Shown: positions 13,426 to 21,213 of the stretch, in pieces
Numbering within the stretch: position 1 is the first letter of the stretch
How the letters are laid out: each line of letters opens with the position of its first letter
Source: Lentzea nigeriaca
Lineage (GTDB): Bacteria; Actinomycetota; Actinomycetes; Mycobacteriales; Pseudonocardiaceae
DNA length: 64,000 nt
NCBI RefSeq assembly: GCF_016907955.1
Contig: NZ_JAFBCX010000012.1
Location: forward strand, 1-64,000
Direction: 5' to 3'
Program-made: the position numbers and the translations under genes
The notes under the pieces: model-generated
Told to the model about the DNA's origin: nothing
The model's database searches: none
What the model saw: the letters and a program-made list of their open reading frames with translations, nothing else

Positions 13426-13857
13426 GTGAAACCGTTCCAGCTGGCGTTCGCGTCGATCCGAGGCGAGTTCAGAGGCACGACCTGGGACGCCGTCGCTGAC
13501 TGGTACGAGGAACTTCTCCGGGACCATGAAGGTTTCGAGTCGCACCAGTACCTGCGCGACATCGTCGCGAGTGTGCGCGCCAGTGGCGTGGCGAACCGGC
13601 TGGGCGTGACAACCTCGATGCACGACCTCGTCGTGGTGTCGCTGGAGACGAACAACGGGCACTACGAGACCATCAAGGTGATCTCACCGTCGACGATGGC
13701 TCCTGTCGACGACGGCTGCTTCGCGCTGACCTTCTTCGGCCGCAAGAAACGCAGGCACGGGCGTCAGGAGATTCAACAGCACCCGGTCGAGGATGCCGTC
13801 GAAGCGTTCTGGGCCATGGTCGTGGAGAAGTTCGGGATCACCCCAGCAGTTCGGTGA
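13426..13857 (+). CDS. Hypothetical protein, 143 aa
   Basis: I do not recognise a family. The product is soluble, mixed alpha/beta, with no signal peptide or membrane segment; conserved-looking stretches are TWDAVADWYEELL near the start, HDLVVVSLETNNGHYETIKVI in the middle and DAVEAFWAMVVEKFG at the end. The start at GTG 13426 is preferred over ATG 13366, since the latter lies in the gltBD terminator while 13426 has a leaderless -10 at 7 nt. Codon use is like that of its neighbours, so it is probably expressed. Its last 20 bp overlap the 3' end of the convergent SARP regulator. Confidence 0.75.
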   Translation: MKPFQLAFASIRGEFRGTTWDAVADWYEELLRDHEGFESHQYLRDIVASVRASGVANRLGVTTSMHDLVVVSLETNNGHYETIKVISPSTMAPVDDGCFALTFFGRKKRRHGRQEIQQHPVEDAVEAFWAMVVEKFGITPAVR

Positions 13858-16453
13858 CCTCCGCGAGCTGCGCATCTCTGCCCTGACCGCGGTAGAGCTC
13901 CGCCGCCTGCCGCCACACCTCCCGAGCCTCGTCGTGCTCACCCAACGCGGTGTGCACCTTTCCCAGCGACACCAACGCATCCGCCTCCTCGTAGGGATCA
14001 CCCAGAGCCCGCCGCAGCCGCAGCGCGGCCCGGTAGTGACCGAGTGCTCTGCGGTGCGCGCCAACGGTGTGCGCGATGTGCCCGAGGCTGTCGTGCGCTG
14101 CGGCCTGCCCGTCCGGATATCCGCTGGCACGGCACAGCACGACGGCCTGGGCGCAGTGGACGCGGCCGCGTTCGTGGTCGCCTGCCTTGGCCAGGAACCA
14201 ACCCAGCGTGTTGAGGGCGTTGCCCTCGCCCTTGGCGCCGTTGGGCGCGGCGCGGTAGAAGGTCAGCGACCGCTCGGCGTGTTCGACGGCCTTCTCGAGG
14301 TCGCCCGTGGTGCCGTGGACGGCGGCCAGGTCGTGGTGCACGTTTCCCTGCTCCAGCACCGATCCGAGGCGTTCGTGCAGCGCGAGCGACGCCCGCAGCT
14401 GTGCCAGCGCCTCGTCGTGGCGTTCAGCCCGCAGCAGGACGTGGCTGTAGCGGCGGTGGCCCTGCGCGCGCCGCCAGTCGTCCACGGGCACGGCCGTGGC
14501 GGCACGCCAGGTCTGCAGGTGGGCGGCGATCAAGCCGCGGCGCCAGTGGAACTGGTCGAGCGTCCAGGCGATGTCCCAGACCGCCTCCGGCATGCCGTGG
14601 CGTTCCGCCCAGGCCTGGGCGGCGAGCAGGCACTCGTGTTCCGCGGTCAGCCACGCCAGTGCCTCGTCCGCGTCGGCGAACTCCAGCGGCACGGCCCTGC
14701 CCGGCGCAGCGACGATGTCCAGGCGGTTGTCGGCGGGCCCGTCCGCGGCGTAGGCGGTCTCCACGTAGAACTCGACGACGCGGCGCACGTCGGCGGGATC
14801 GGCCGGATTCTCCGTGGCGTAGAGGCGGACCAGGTCGTGCATGCGGTAGCGGGCGGCACCGCGCCGGATGACCAGGTGCGCGTTCTCCAAGCGCCGCAAC
14901 GTCGTCCGCACGCGGGGCAGTCCGGTGAGCACCGCGGCCGAACGCACCTCGATATCCGGGCCGGGTGCGGCGGCGACGAGACGGAACACCGTTGCCGCCT
15001 CGTCGTCCAGTGCGCGGAACGACGCCGCGAACACCGAACGCAGTGAGTCGAGCCGGTCGTCGGAGAACTCCTCGGCGAGCACCGACAGCGGCAGGTCCGC
15101 GTGCACGGCGGCACGGGAGGCGGCGATGCCGAGCGCCAGCGGCAGACCCGCGCAGTGGTCGAGGATCGCCGTCACGGCGGTGGGATGCGCGGCCAGGCGG
15201 TCCTCGCCCAGGTGCCCTGCGAGCACGTCGGCGGATTCGGCGGGGCTCATCGCGTCGAGGCTCAGCAGATGGGCGCCGTGCCGCGCCGCCAGACCGTCCA
15301 GCCGTCGTCTGCTGGTCACGAGCACCGTGCTGGCCGGACTGCCGGGCAGCAGCGGCACGACCTGGTCCTCGTCGTGGGCGTTGTCCAGCACGATGAGCAA
15401 CCGCTTGTCCGCCACCGCACTGCGAAACCGGGCGGCCAGCACGTCGATCTCGCCGTCGGAGGGCGCGTCGAGACCGTCGAGCAGCCAGCGCAGCGCGGTC
15501 GCGGGCGGCGTCGGTGCGGTCACCGGGTCGAAGCCGTGCAGGTCGACGTGCAGCTGGCCGTCAGGGAACCGGTCGAGCCGGCGGTACGCCCAGTGCAACG
15601 CGAGCCACGTCTTGCCGACGCCGCCCGTGCCGCCGATCGCGACGACGTTCGCGGTGTCGAGGATCTTGTCCAGCTCGGCGAGCTCCGTGGTGCGGCCGGC
15701 GAACGGCGTGGGCGCGCCGGGCAGCTGCCGGGGGATCGGCGCGACCTCCTTGCCCAGCACGCGCATGTGCACCTCTCGCAGCAGCGCGCCCGGCTCGGTG
15801 CCCAGCTCTTCCACGAGATGGGCGCGCACGACCTGGTAGTGCTCCAGCGCCTCGGCCCGCCGTCCGCTCGCGTGCAGCGCCAGCATCAGCTGGGCCGCGA
15901 GGCGTTCGTCGGTCGGGTGCGCCTCCGCCAGGGCGGGCAGCGTGGTCGCGAGGTGCAGGTGCTTTCCCTGCTCCAGAGCCAGATCCGCGCGGTCCAGCTC
16001 GGCGGCGAGACGGGCGCGGTCCAGCGTTGCAGCGACCTCGGCGAGCCACGGCGTGTCCAGCCCGGCGAACGCCTCCCCGCGCCACAACGCCAGTGCCTCC
16101 TCGAACAACGCGAGGTCCCCGGTGGCACGAGCCTGCTCCACCAACGCCGTGAACCGGTGCACGTCCACCGCTTCCGGTGGCACGGCCAGCAGATAACCGC
16201 CGCCCCTGCGCACGATCACGCCGTCCGGCAGGAGCCTGCGCAGCCGGTACAGATAGCCGTACAACGTCGTGCGCGCACCTTCCGGCGCGTCGTCGCCCCA
16301 CACCCGTTCGATCAGCCGGTCGGCGGGCACGACCCGGTTCGCGTCGAGGGCGAGCACGGCGAGCACGCAGCGTTGCCGCGCATGCCCGACGTCGACCCAC
16401 CTGCCGTCGATGCGTGCGCCGACGTCCCCGAGCACCTCGAACCCCAGCCCCAT
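13838..16453 (-). CDS. AfsR/SARP-family regulator (BTAD, NB-ARC, TPR)
   Basis: An 871-aa STAND-type transcription regulator. An OmpR-like DNA-binding domain (1-90, FEVLGDVGARIDGRWVDVG...) and a bacterial transcriptional activation domain (about 95-240) are followed by an NB-ARC ATPase with Walker A GGTGGVGKTW (near 270) and LLIVLDNAHDEDQV as Walker B, then winged-helix and C-terminal tetratricopeptide repeats (about 600-860, e.g. ALVSLGKVHTALGEHDEAREVW). Such AfsR-like proteins often activate secondary metabolism. No biosynthetic cluster adjoins; it lies 21 bp downstream of the ESX accessory operon on the same strand, so it may be co-transcribed with it or control it. Confidence 0.93.
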   Translation of the reverse strand: MGLGFEVLGDVGARIDGRWVDVGHARQRCVLAVLALDANRVVPADRLIERVWGDDAPEGARTTLYGYLYRLRRLLPDGVIVRRGGGYLLAVPPEAVDVHRFTALVEQARATGDLALFEEALALWRGEAFAGLDTPWLAEVAATLDRARLAAELDRADLALEQGKHLHLATTLPALAEAHPTDERLAAQLMLALHASGRRAEALEHYQVVRAHLVEELGTEPGALLREVHMRVLGKEVAPIPRQLPGAPTPFAGRTTELAELDKILDTANVVAIGGTGGVGKTWLALHWAYRRLDRFPDGQLHVDLHGFDPVTAPTPPATALRWLLDGLDAPSDGEIDVLAARFRSAVADKRLLIVLDNAHDEDQVVPLLPGSPASTVLVTSRRRLDGLAARHGAHLLSLDAMSPAESADVLAGHLGEDRLAAHPTAVTAILDHCAGLPLALGIAASRAAVHADLPLSVLAEEFSDDRLDSLRSVFAASFRALDDEAATVFRLVAAAPGPDIEVRSAAVLTGLPRVRTTLRRLENAHLVIRRGAARYRMHDLVRLYATENPADPADVRRVVEFYVETAYAADGPADNRLDIVAAPGRAVPLEFADADEALAWLTAEHECLLAAQAWAERHGMPEAVWDIAWTLDQFHWRRGLIAAHLQTWRAATAVPVDDWRRAQGHRRYSHVLLRAERHDEALAQLRASLALHERLGSVLEQGNVHHDLAAVHGTTGDLEKAVEHAERSLTFYRAAPNGAKGEGNALNTLGWFLAKAGDHERGRVHCAQAVVLCRASGYPDGQAAAHDSLGHIAHTVGAHRRALGHYRAALRLRRALGDPYEEADALVSLGKVHTALGEHDEAREVWRQAAELYRGQGRDAQLAEVTELLG

Positions 16454-16474
16454 GAGGCCAAGATCCCAGACATT

Positions 16475-17182
16475 TCACCGGATGTTCCAGGCTTCGGCGT
16501 TCTTTTCGTTACCGTCCAAGCCCGTCGGTACCGCACCTTGCGAGTAGTCGGGTGCGATCCGGAAGTCGGCGGTGTCCCGCAACGCGAGCGGGCCGAGCGC
16601 CGCCTCGATCTTGGCCTCGCCGAACTTCTTGGGCAGGTCGGCGAGGTTTCCCAGCGCCTTGATGACGATCTCGGCGACACCGGCGAGGTCGGTGGGCACC
16701 GGGATGTCCGGGAACTCGCCGGTTCCGCCCAGCCATCTCTTGATCTCCACGCCGACGCCCATCGCGGGATTGGCGAGGGTCAGCGCTCCCGAGAGCGCGT
16801 CCATGATCGCCCCGTGCGCGTCCTGGATGTTCTTCTTGACCTCCTTGAAGAAGTCGGTGGTCGCCTTGTCCTGCGCGTCGATCAGCGAGCGTTCGGCGGC
16901 ACCGGCCACCACGACCCTCTCGGCGTAGCGGTCGAACTGACCGGCGGCACTGCCCTCCCACCTGGCCCCGACCTCGTCCCGGAGCCGGTCCAGGTCGTTC
17001 GCGGCGTTGCGCACGTCGGCGAAGACCGCCTCCATGGTCGCCTCGCCCTTCGCGTACAGGTCGTAGTTGATGTTGAGCTTCTCGACGTCGTCGACCGGAT
17101 CCAGGCCCACCAGCACCATGACCGGCACCAGCGGTCCCGCCATCGTCACGATCTCGGTGTGTTCGGGATTCCGCGAGATCAT
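16475..17182 (-). CDS. WXG-motif ESX-type substrate, 235 aa
   Basis: The N-terminal half is a long helical hairpin with a WEG (W-x-G) turn in GARWEGSAAGQFDRYAERV near residue 75, as in WXG100/ESX substrates; the C-terminal half (about 150-235) has short hydrophobic and Gly/Pro-rich segments and no recognised enzyme domain. It has no Sec signal. The ATG overlaps the stop of the preceding 111-aa gene (ATGA, 17179-17182), so the two are translationally coupled. A secreted or surface role through a type VII system encoded elsewhere is inferred from the W-x-G hairpin and the PE/PPE/EspG-like neighbours. Confidence 0.7.
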   Translation of the reverse strand: MISRNPEHTEIVTMAGPLVPVMVLVGLDPVDDVEKLNINYDLYAKGEATMEAVFADVRNAANDLDRLRDEVGARWEGSAAGQFDRYAERVVVAGAAERSLIDAQDKATTDFFKEVKKNIQDAHGAIMDALSGALTLANPAMGVGVEIKRWLGGTGEFPDIPVPTDLAGVAEIVIKALGNLADLPKKFGEAKIEAALGPLALRDTADFRIAPDYSQGAVPTGLDGNEKNAEAWNIR

Positions 17183-17514
17183 GAGATCGGCGTCTTCCTG
17201 AACGAGTCGAGGATCGCCTCTTCGGTCTTCTCCTCGAGGTCCGCCGTCTCCCGCAGCCCGTCCCGGATCTTGTCCGCCGCCGCCACGAGCTGTCCCACCT
17301 CCCGCAGCCGGTTGTCCACGATGCCCACCAACGCGTCCCGCAGGGCCTTCCCCTCCGCGGACGCGCCCCAGTGGTCACCGCCGAACAGCTCCCGCAGTGC
17401 GGTCAGCTTCTCGCGGGCCGCGGCCAGTTGCCGTCCCGCGCTCGCCGCGCGGTCGGCCTCAGCGCGCAACAGCTGGATGTCGACCTTCTTGTCCGGCACG
17501 CCTTTCCCCCTCAC
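17179..17514 (-). CDS. Small helical WXG100-like protein, about 106-111 aa
   Basis: A short, almost wholly helical protein of the length of EsxA/EsxB proteins, with the turn HWGASAEGKALRDALVG between two helices (a WG-A variant of W-x-G). I read it as the small partner of the adjacent 235-aa WXG protein; a coiled-coil partner function is inference. The start may be GTG 17514 or, better, GTG 17499, which has AGGGGGA about 6 nt ahead. It overlaps the end of the EspG-like gene by 41-56 bp and the next gene by 4 bp. Confidence 0.7.
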   Translation of the reverse strand: MRGKGVPDKKVDIQLLRAEADRAASAGRQLAAAREKLTALRELFGGDHWGASAEGKALRDALVGIVDNRLREVGQLVAAADKIRDGLRETADLEEKTEEAILDSFRKTPIS

Positions 17515-18184
17515 TTCGCGTCAACTGCCTGATCCGGCCGGCCACCTGCGCGGTCGTGGCGGGCAGCACCGTCACCCACCCGTCGCGGCGCAGCTGCAGA
17601 CAACGGCCGAGCGGGGTGTCGTGGAACGCCACGACATCCGCGACTCCGGGGGTGCTGAACTGCCCCCTGGTGTGCGTCCCTTCGCACAGCCGCACCAGCC
17701 CCCGCACGTCGGCTGGGCGTTCTCCCCGTGCCACCAACGCTTCCGCCATCCGGCGCAGGTCGTCCGACGGCACGGCGTCGAGAGCGTCGGCACGCACGTT
17801 CACGGCACTGCCGCGAGCCGCGGGCACCTCCCCTGCCAGCAACGCCAGGCTCATCGCCACCGTGTCGGACGCCAATGGCCTCAACGTGATGTTGTGGCCT
17901 TCGTGCACGGCGACCACCCCGCGGTTGCCGGACACCGCCCCGCGCGCCCGCAACCGCTTTCCGCCGCCCAGGACCCGGCTGTCCACGGCCCAGTCGTGTT
18001 TCGCCAGCACGACGAGGTGCCGTTCGAGGTCGGGGTGGCGCAGCACGCGCTTCGCCCGCGCGACCACCTCGCGGCGCTCGGCCTCGGTGCGTCCCTCGCT
18101 CGGCACGTCCAGCACCAGCGGCAGCGGCCCGAGGCCGAGCTCGTGCCAGCACACCTCGAACTCCGTGGTGGACAACGCGATCAC
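17459..18184 (-). CDS. EspG-family ESX secretion-associated chaperone
   Basis: A 241-aa cytosolic protein that matches the EspG pattern: a start of the type LSTTEFEVCWHELGLGPLPLVLDVPSEG and an end with RPADVRGLVRLCEGTHTRGQFS, GVADVVAFHDTPLGR and RDGWVTVLPAT, as in ESX EspG proteins, which bind the tip of the PPE partner of PE-PPE dimers and keep it soluble until export. It begins with a GTGA overlap with the PPE-like gene (18181-18184), as expected for a chaperone and its client. No ESX ATPase or channel gene is present here. Confidence 0.85.
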   Translation of the reverse strand: MIALSTTEFEVCWHELGLGPLPLVLDVPSEGRTEAERREVVARAKRVLRHPDLERHLVVLAKHDWAVDSRVLGGGKRLRARGAVSGNRGVVAVHEGHNITLRPLASDTVAMSLALLAGEVPAARGSAVNVRADALDAVPSDDLRRMAEALVARGERPADVRGLVRLCEGTHTRGQFSTPGVADVVAFHDTPLGRCLQLRRDGWVTVLPATTAQVAGRIRQLTRSEGERRAGQEGRHPAVAR

Positions 18185-19539
18185 TCCGCCTCCTCTCCCA
18201 GCACGGCAGGAGCGACACCACTCAGGTCGTCGAGGCCGAAGATGCCGTCGTCGCCCTGGTAGTACCTGTCGGTGTGCTCGGCGTCCTCATCCCTGTGCGC
18301 GGCCGCGTGTGGCCCGTAGCCCCCGCCGAGCGCCTGGCCCGCACGGCTCTGGCCCGACAGGCCGCCACGGGCGGAGGACTGCGGTGAGGCGGTGTGCACG
18401 CCGGTCCTGTTCCCCGGTGCCACGGCCTGGTCACGTCCTTTGCCGGTGATCGCGCTGCTCCCGAGACCGCCGACGCCCGTCCGGCTCGTTGTCCCGCCAC
18501 CTGTCCGGCTCGTTGTCCCGCCACCTGTCCGGCTCGTTGTCCCGGCACCTGTCCGGCCAGGTCCGGTGCCATTCGCCCAACCCGTCGAGACCGTGCCGGG
18601 AGTGGTGCGGGGCAGGACACCCGGCCTCTCGGTCACCGGGGTACCGGCTCCGCCCACTGGTGTCGGAAGTCCATTGTGGACACTGCTGGCCCTGGTGTTG
18701 TTCTGCTGCTGGCCCTGCTGCTCCTGAACGGCTTGCCTGGCCTCGGGGGTCGTGACCGCCGATGTGGTCGTGCGTTCGCGATCCGGCTGGGGCTCCACCT
18801 GGCCGGGCTTGTCGTTCTCCTCCTTGTCCTGCTTGGTCTTCTTGTCGTCGTCCTTGTCCTGCTTCTGATCGTGTTCCCCGCTCCTGCGCTGGTCGCCGGT
18901 CTTCGCGATGTCCGGCGGCTGCTGGTCGGTGGTCTGCACCGGGCCGACCGGCAGGCAGTCGGTGGCGGGCGGCACGGAGTCGGCCGTGACCCGCGGAACC
19001 TCCGCCAGCGCGGGAACGGCCGCGAGGTTCGTGCGCGACGCCGCCTCGTGCGCGTAGAGGATCCGGTTGACCTCCTCGTCGATCGCCTTGCGCCGGGCGG
19101 CTTGCTCGTCGAAGTTGGTCTGCACGTCGAACAACCCGCCGCTGGTGGCGTTGAAGCTGTCCGCCAGCGCGTCGTCGAACCCGTACTCTGCCGCCGGCGC
19201 CGAACCGGGCGTGAGGCTGCGGGCGCGTTCCACCTGCTCCGCCTGCAGTTCGACGCTGGTCCACGCGTCCCCGGTCAGCTCCCCGGTCTCACCGGACCAC
19301 GTCGCCGTCTGCTTCATCGCCGCTCCGGCGGCGTCCGCGGCGGCCCCCGACCACGCACCGCCGAGCTTCGTGACGATGTCGTGCAGCCGTTGCTCGGACT
19401 CGATCAGCGCCACGCTCAGGCTCCGCAACGCGTCCTGCGCTCCGGTGAGAGCGCTCGGCCCGGTGCCCTGCCTGATCCAGGCGATCTTCTGCTCCAGCGG
19501 ATATCCCTCGTAGCGGTAGTACCCGATCACCTCGTTCAC
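18181..19539 (-). CDS. PPE-like ESX substrate with Thr/Gly-rich repeat region
   Basis: A 452-aa protein. The N-terminal 180 residues form a PPE-type helical bundle with W-x-G in LGGAWSGAAADAAGAAM near residue 75. The remainder is low complexity: charged QKQDKDDDKKTKQDKEE followed by Gln/Pro/Thr/Gly-rich sequence containing an eight-residue tandem repeat TSRTGGGT. GTG 19539 is chosen since it overlaps the stop of the PE-like gene (GTGA) and begins with NEVIGYYRYEGYPL; the frame is open 21 codons more but only inside the upstream gene. With the PE-like protein it would form the substrate pair guided by EspG. Confidence 0.8.
   Translation of the reverse strand: MNEVIGYYRYEGYPLEQKIAWIRQGTGPSALTGAQDALRSLSVALIESEQRLHDIVTKLGGAWSGAAADAAGAAMKQTATWSGETGELTGDAWTSVELQAEQVERARSLTPGSAPAAEYGFDDALADSFNATSGGLFDVQTNFDEQAARRKAIDEEVNRILYAHEAASRTNLAAVPALAEVPRVTADSVPPATDCLPVGPVQTTDQQPPDIAKTGDQRRSGEHDQKQDKDDDKKTKQDKEENDKPGQVEPQPDRERTTTSAVTTPEARQAVQEQQGQQQNNTRASSVHNGLPTPVGGAGTPVTERPGVLPRTTPGTVSTGWANGTGPGRTGAGTTSRTGGGTTSRTGGGTTSRTGVGGLGSSAITGKGRDQAVAPGNRTGVHTASPQSSARGGLSGQSRAGQALGGGYGPHAAAHRDEDAEHTDRYYQGDDGIFGLDDLSGVAPAVLGEEAE
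18479..18550 (-). repeat. Three tandem 24-bp coding repeats in the PPE-like gene
   Basis: Copies at 18479-18502, 18503-18526 and 18527-18550 are identical but for one base in the third. Each encodes TSRTGGGT. Exact tandem repeats of this kind can vary in copy number by slipped pairing, which would change the length of the surface-exposed linker. Confidence 0.9.
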
Positions 19540-19859
19540 CCCCTGAACGCCGTCCGGATCTCCTCGTCGGTGAACCCGTAGGCCCGCGCCGACTCCTCGC
19601 ACTGCGTCGCGACCCCGCGCAGCTCCGTCACGTAGGCGCGAGCCCGCGCGACGTACGAGTCGGGGTTGGTCGCGAGCAGCCGGCCCAGCGCCGCGGCGTA
19701 GTCGGCGCTCGCCGGATCACCCATCGCGGGCCTCGTCATCACCTGCTCGGCGAACGCGCTGACGAGCCCGTCGATGCGCTCGGCCTCGGCGTGGAAGGCC
19801 GCACCGATCGCGAGGACGTTCTCCTTCTGCACCGTGACGCCGCTTCCCCCTGCATTCAT
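19536..19859 (-). CDS. PE-like small ESX protein, 107 aa
   Basis: A helical protein of PE-domain length (107 aa) with VQKENVLAIGAAFHAEAERIDGLVSA at the start and SYVARARAYVTELRGVATQCEESARAYGFTDEEIR at the end, which fits the actinobacterial PE-like partner of PPE proteins. It is the first gene of the five-gene operon and overlaps the PPE-like gene by 4 bp. The start is ATG 19859 or GTG 19838; the latter has a purine-rich GGGGGA 7-8 nt ahead. There is no Sec signal. Confidence 0.7.
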   Translation of the reverse strand: MNAGGSGVTVQKENVLAIGAAFHAEAERIDGLVSAFAEQVMTRPAMGDPASADYAAALGRLLATNPDSYVARARAYVTELRGVATQCEESARAYGFTDEEIRTAFRG

Positions 19860-19885
19860 GGATCCGAGTGTGGCGACGGGGGATC

Positions 19886-19906
19886 GGACGAATCTGGGAC
19901 GAATCT
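19886..19906. promoter_or_regulatory. Direct repeat upstream of the ESX operon
   Basis: GGACGAATCT occurs at 19886-19895 and 19897-19906, an 11-bp period that places both copies on the same helix face, 27-47 bp before the PE-like start. It looks like a site for a dimeric regulator or a -35-proximal activator. Confidence 0.4.
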
Positions 19907-20233
19907 TGTACGGCTCGCCGTTCCGTTGAGTGAGAACGGAAGTTCTTTCGGGTGAATGCTGCGAGATGCAGGCGATCTACGTCTCGTATATCGCGCGGTC
20001 CCCTTCCTGGTGGCCTGTCGTGGCTTGGTTGTGCTCCGTTGAGCCGGGCAGGGGCTTTGCGGTCTGGTCACTGGTCACCGAAAGCCCGGATCGTCACGCC
20101 CTCACGCACGTCGCCGCGACTACCGCCAACCGTGCAGGTGGCGGCCATGAGAGCGCGCGATCTTCATGATCGAAGTGCGGTCCCCGCCGAGATCACTCTC
20201 AGCGTCACCATCCAAAGAGATAGCTGCGACGGT
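19907..20233. other. Gap between the ESX operon and the SEC-C gene
   Basis: 327 bp with no convincing gene on either strand. Apart from the direct repeat at its edge I see no terminator, palindrome or RNA gene in it; the base composition is slightly richer in A/T than the coding flanks, as expected for a promoter region. Confidence 0.5.
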
Positions 20234-21133
20234 CTACTGGCTCAGTTGGCTGCAGCACTGCCCGTAGGTGCTGCCGGAGCCGCACCAGCACGGCGCGTTC
20301 GGCTCCGGCGGCCACCCGATGGCGAGGTCGTCGTTGAGGGCCTCGATGAGGTAGGCACACAGGGTCTCTTCGTCCATCGGATCGCTGCCGGTGCGGCTCG
20401 CGAGCTCGGTCAGGCGGTCCACCACCAGCGGCACGATGACGAAGCGCTCGCCGGATTCGTACATCTCGCGGCGGTCCAGCTCCGCGTCACGCATCAAGGT
20501 GTCGACATCGGCGTGGGGCACGAGCTCCGGCCATTTCTCGTGGGCGCGCGGCACCTCGGCACGCGGCCAGAACCCCACGATCGTCCCCTCGATGCCCTCG
20601 TCGGACTTCTTGGCGGCCCTCTCGGCGGCCATCGTCGCCCTCGCCTGCCGCACGATCTCCTCGAAGCGGCGTGCCGCAGGCTCGGCCGCCTTGTCCAGAT
20701 CGTCCTCCGGCAGGCCGAGCTTGTGGCGCACCTCGCGCCGGCTCATGGCGAGAGGTCGGTCGGCCAGGGTGCGGGGTTCCTCCTGAGCGACCGCGAGGTC
20801 GTACCAGTTCAGCGCTTCCTCGAACTCGCCGCGTCTGCACATCAGGTCGCCGGCCTGTTCGTACGGGTCGGGGGAGTCCGGCCACGTCTTGCGAAGAGCG
20901 CGGAGCTGAGCCCGAGCTTCGCCGTCCTGGCCGAGGTCGAACAGGACCTCGGCCAGGAGGACTCTCGGGTGGTCGTGATCCTCGATGCCGAGCTCGATCG
21001 CTTCGGTCAGCAGCTCGATCGCCCGGTCGTGGTCTCCCGCCTCGCGCCACGCCCTGGCGGCGTCCAGCAGAAAGCCCTCCCGATCCTCCTCGAGATCTTC
21101 GTCGAGGAGGCGGGCTTTGTCGGCGGCGTCCAT
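20234..21133 (-). CDS. TPR and SEC-C zinc-motif protein
   Basis: A 299-aa soluble protein. The N-terminal half has tetratricopeptide-like helices (AWREAGDHDRAIELLTEAIELG, AGDLMCRRGEFEEALNWYDLAV). The C-terminus carries the SEC-C zinc-binding motif PCWCGSGSTYGQCC, the short metal motif first known from the SecA tail, which occurs in many proteins of unknown role. A function in protein interaction or in targeting is plausible. ATG 21133 is chosen over the upstream TTG/ATG because TAGATT sits 7 nt ahead, the leaderless pattern seen in several genes here. Confidence 0.85.
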   Translation of the reverse strand: MDAADKARLLDEDLEEDREGFLLDAARAWREAGDHDRAIELLTEAIELGIEDHDHPRVLLAEVLFDLGQDGEARAQLRALRKTWPDSPDPYEQAGDLMCRRGEFEEALNWYDLAVAQEEPRTLADRPLAMSRREVRHKLGLPEDDLDKAAEPAARRFEEIVRQARATMAAERAAKKSDEGIEGTIVGFWPRAEVPRAHEKWPELVPHADVDTLMRDAELDRREMYESGERFVIVPLVVDRLTELASRTGSDPMDEETLCAYLIEALNDDLAIGWPPEPNAPCWCGSGSTYGQCCSQLSQ

Positions 21134-21140
21134 TCGGAGC

Positions 21141-21146
21141 AATCTA
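21141..21146 (-). promoter_or_regulatory. -10 TAGATT, leaderless promoter of the SEC-C gene
   Basis: The hexamer (minus strand) lies 7 nt before ATG 21133. Confidence 0.45.
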
Positions 21147-21160
21147 CCCCGGAAATGGGG

Positions 21161-21195
21161 GGCGCCTCGGCCGGGGGGGTCGCGGCCGAGGCGCC
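21161..21195 (-). terminator. Hairpin terminator of the CHRD gene
   Basis: Perfect 13-bp arms GGCGCCTCGGCCG (21161-21173) and complement (21183-21195), 9-nt loop, 19 bp beyond the CHRD stop codon on the minus strand. Confidence 0.75.
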
Positions 21196-21213
21196 TCTGT
21201 TCGGATGGTCTGG

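Noticed and set aside
18479-18550. CRISPR array
   Set aside because: The repeats are contiguous 24-mers in frame with a coding region; there are no spacers.
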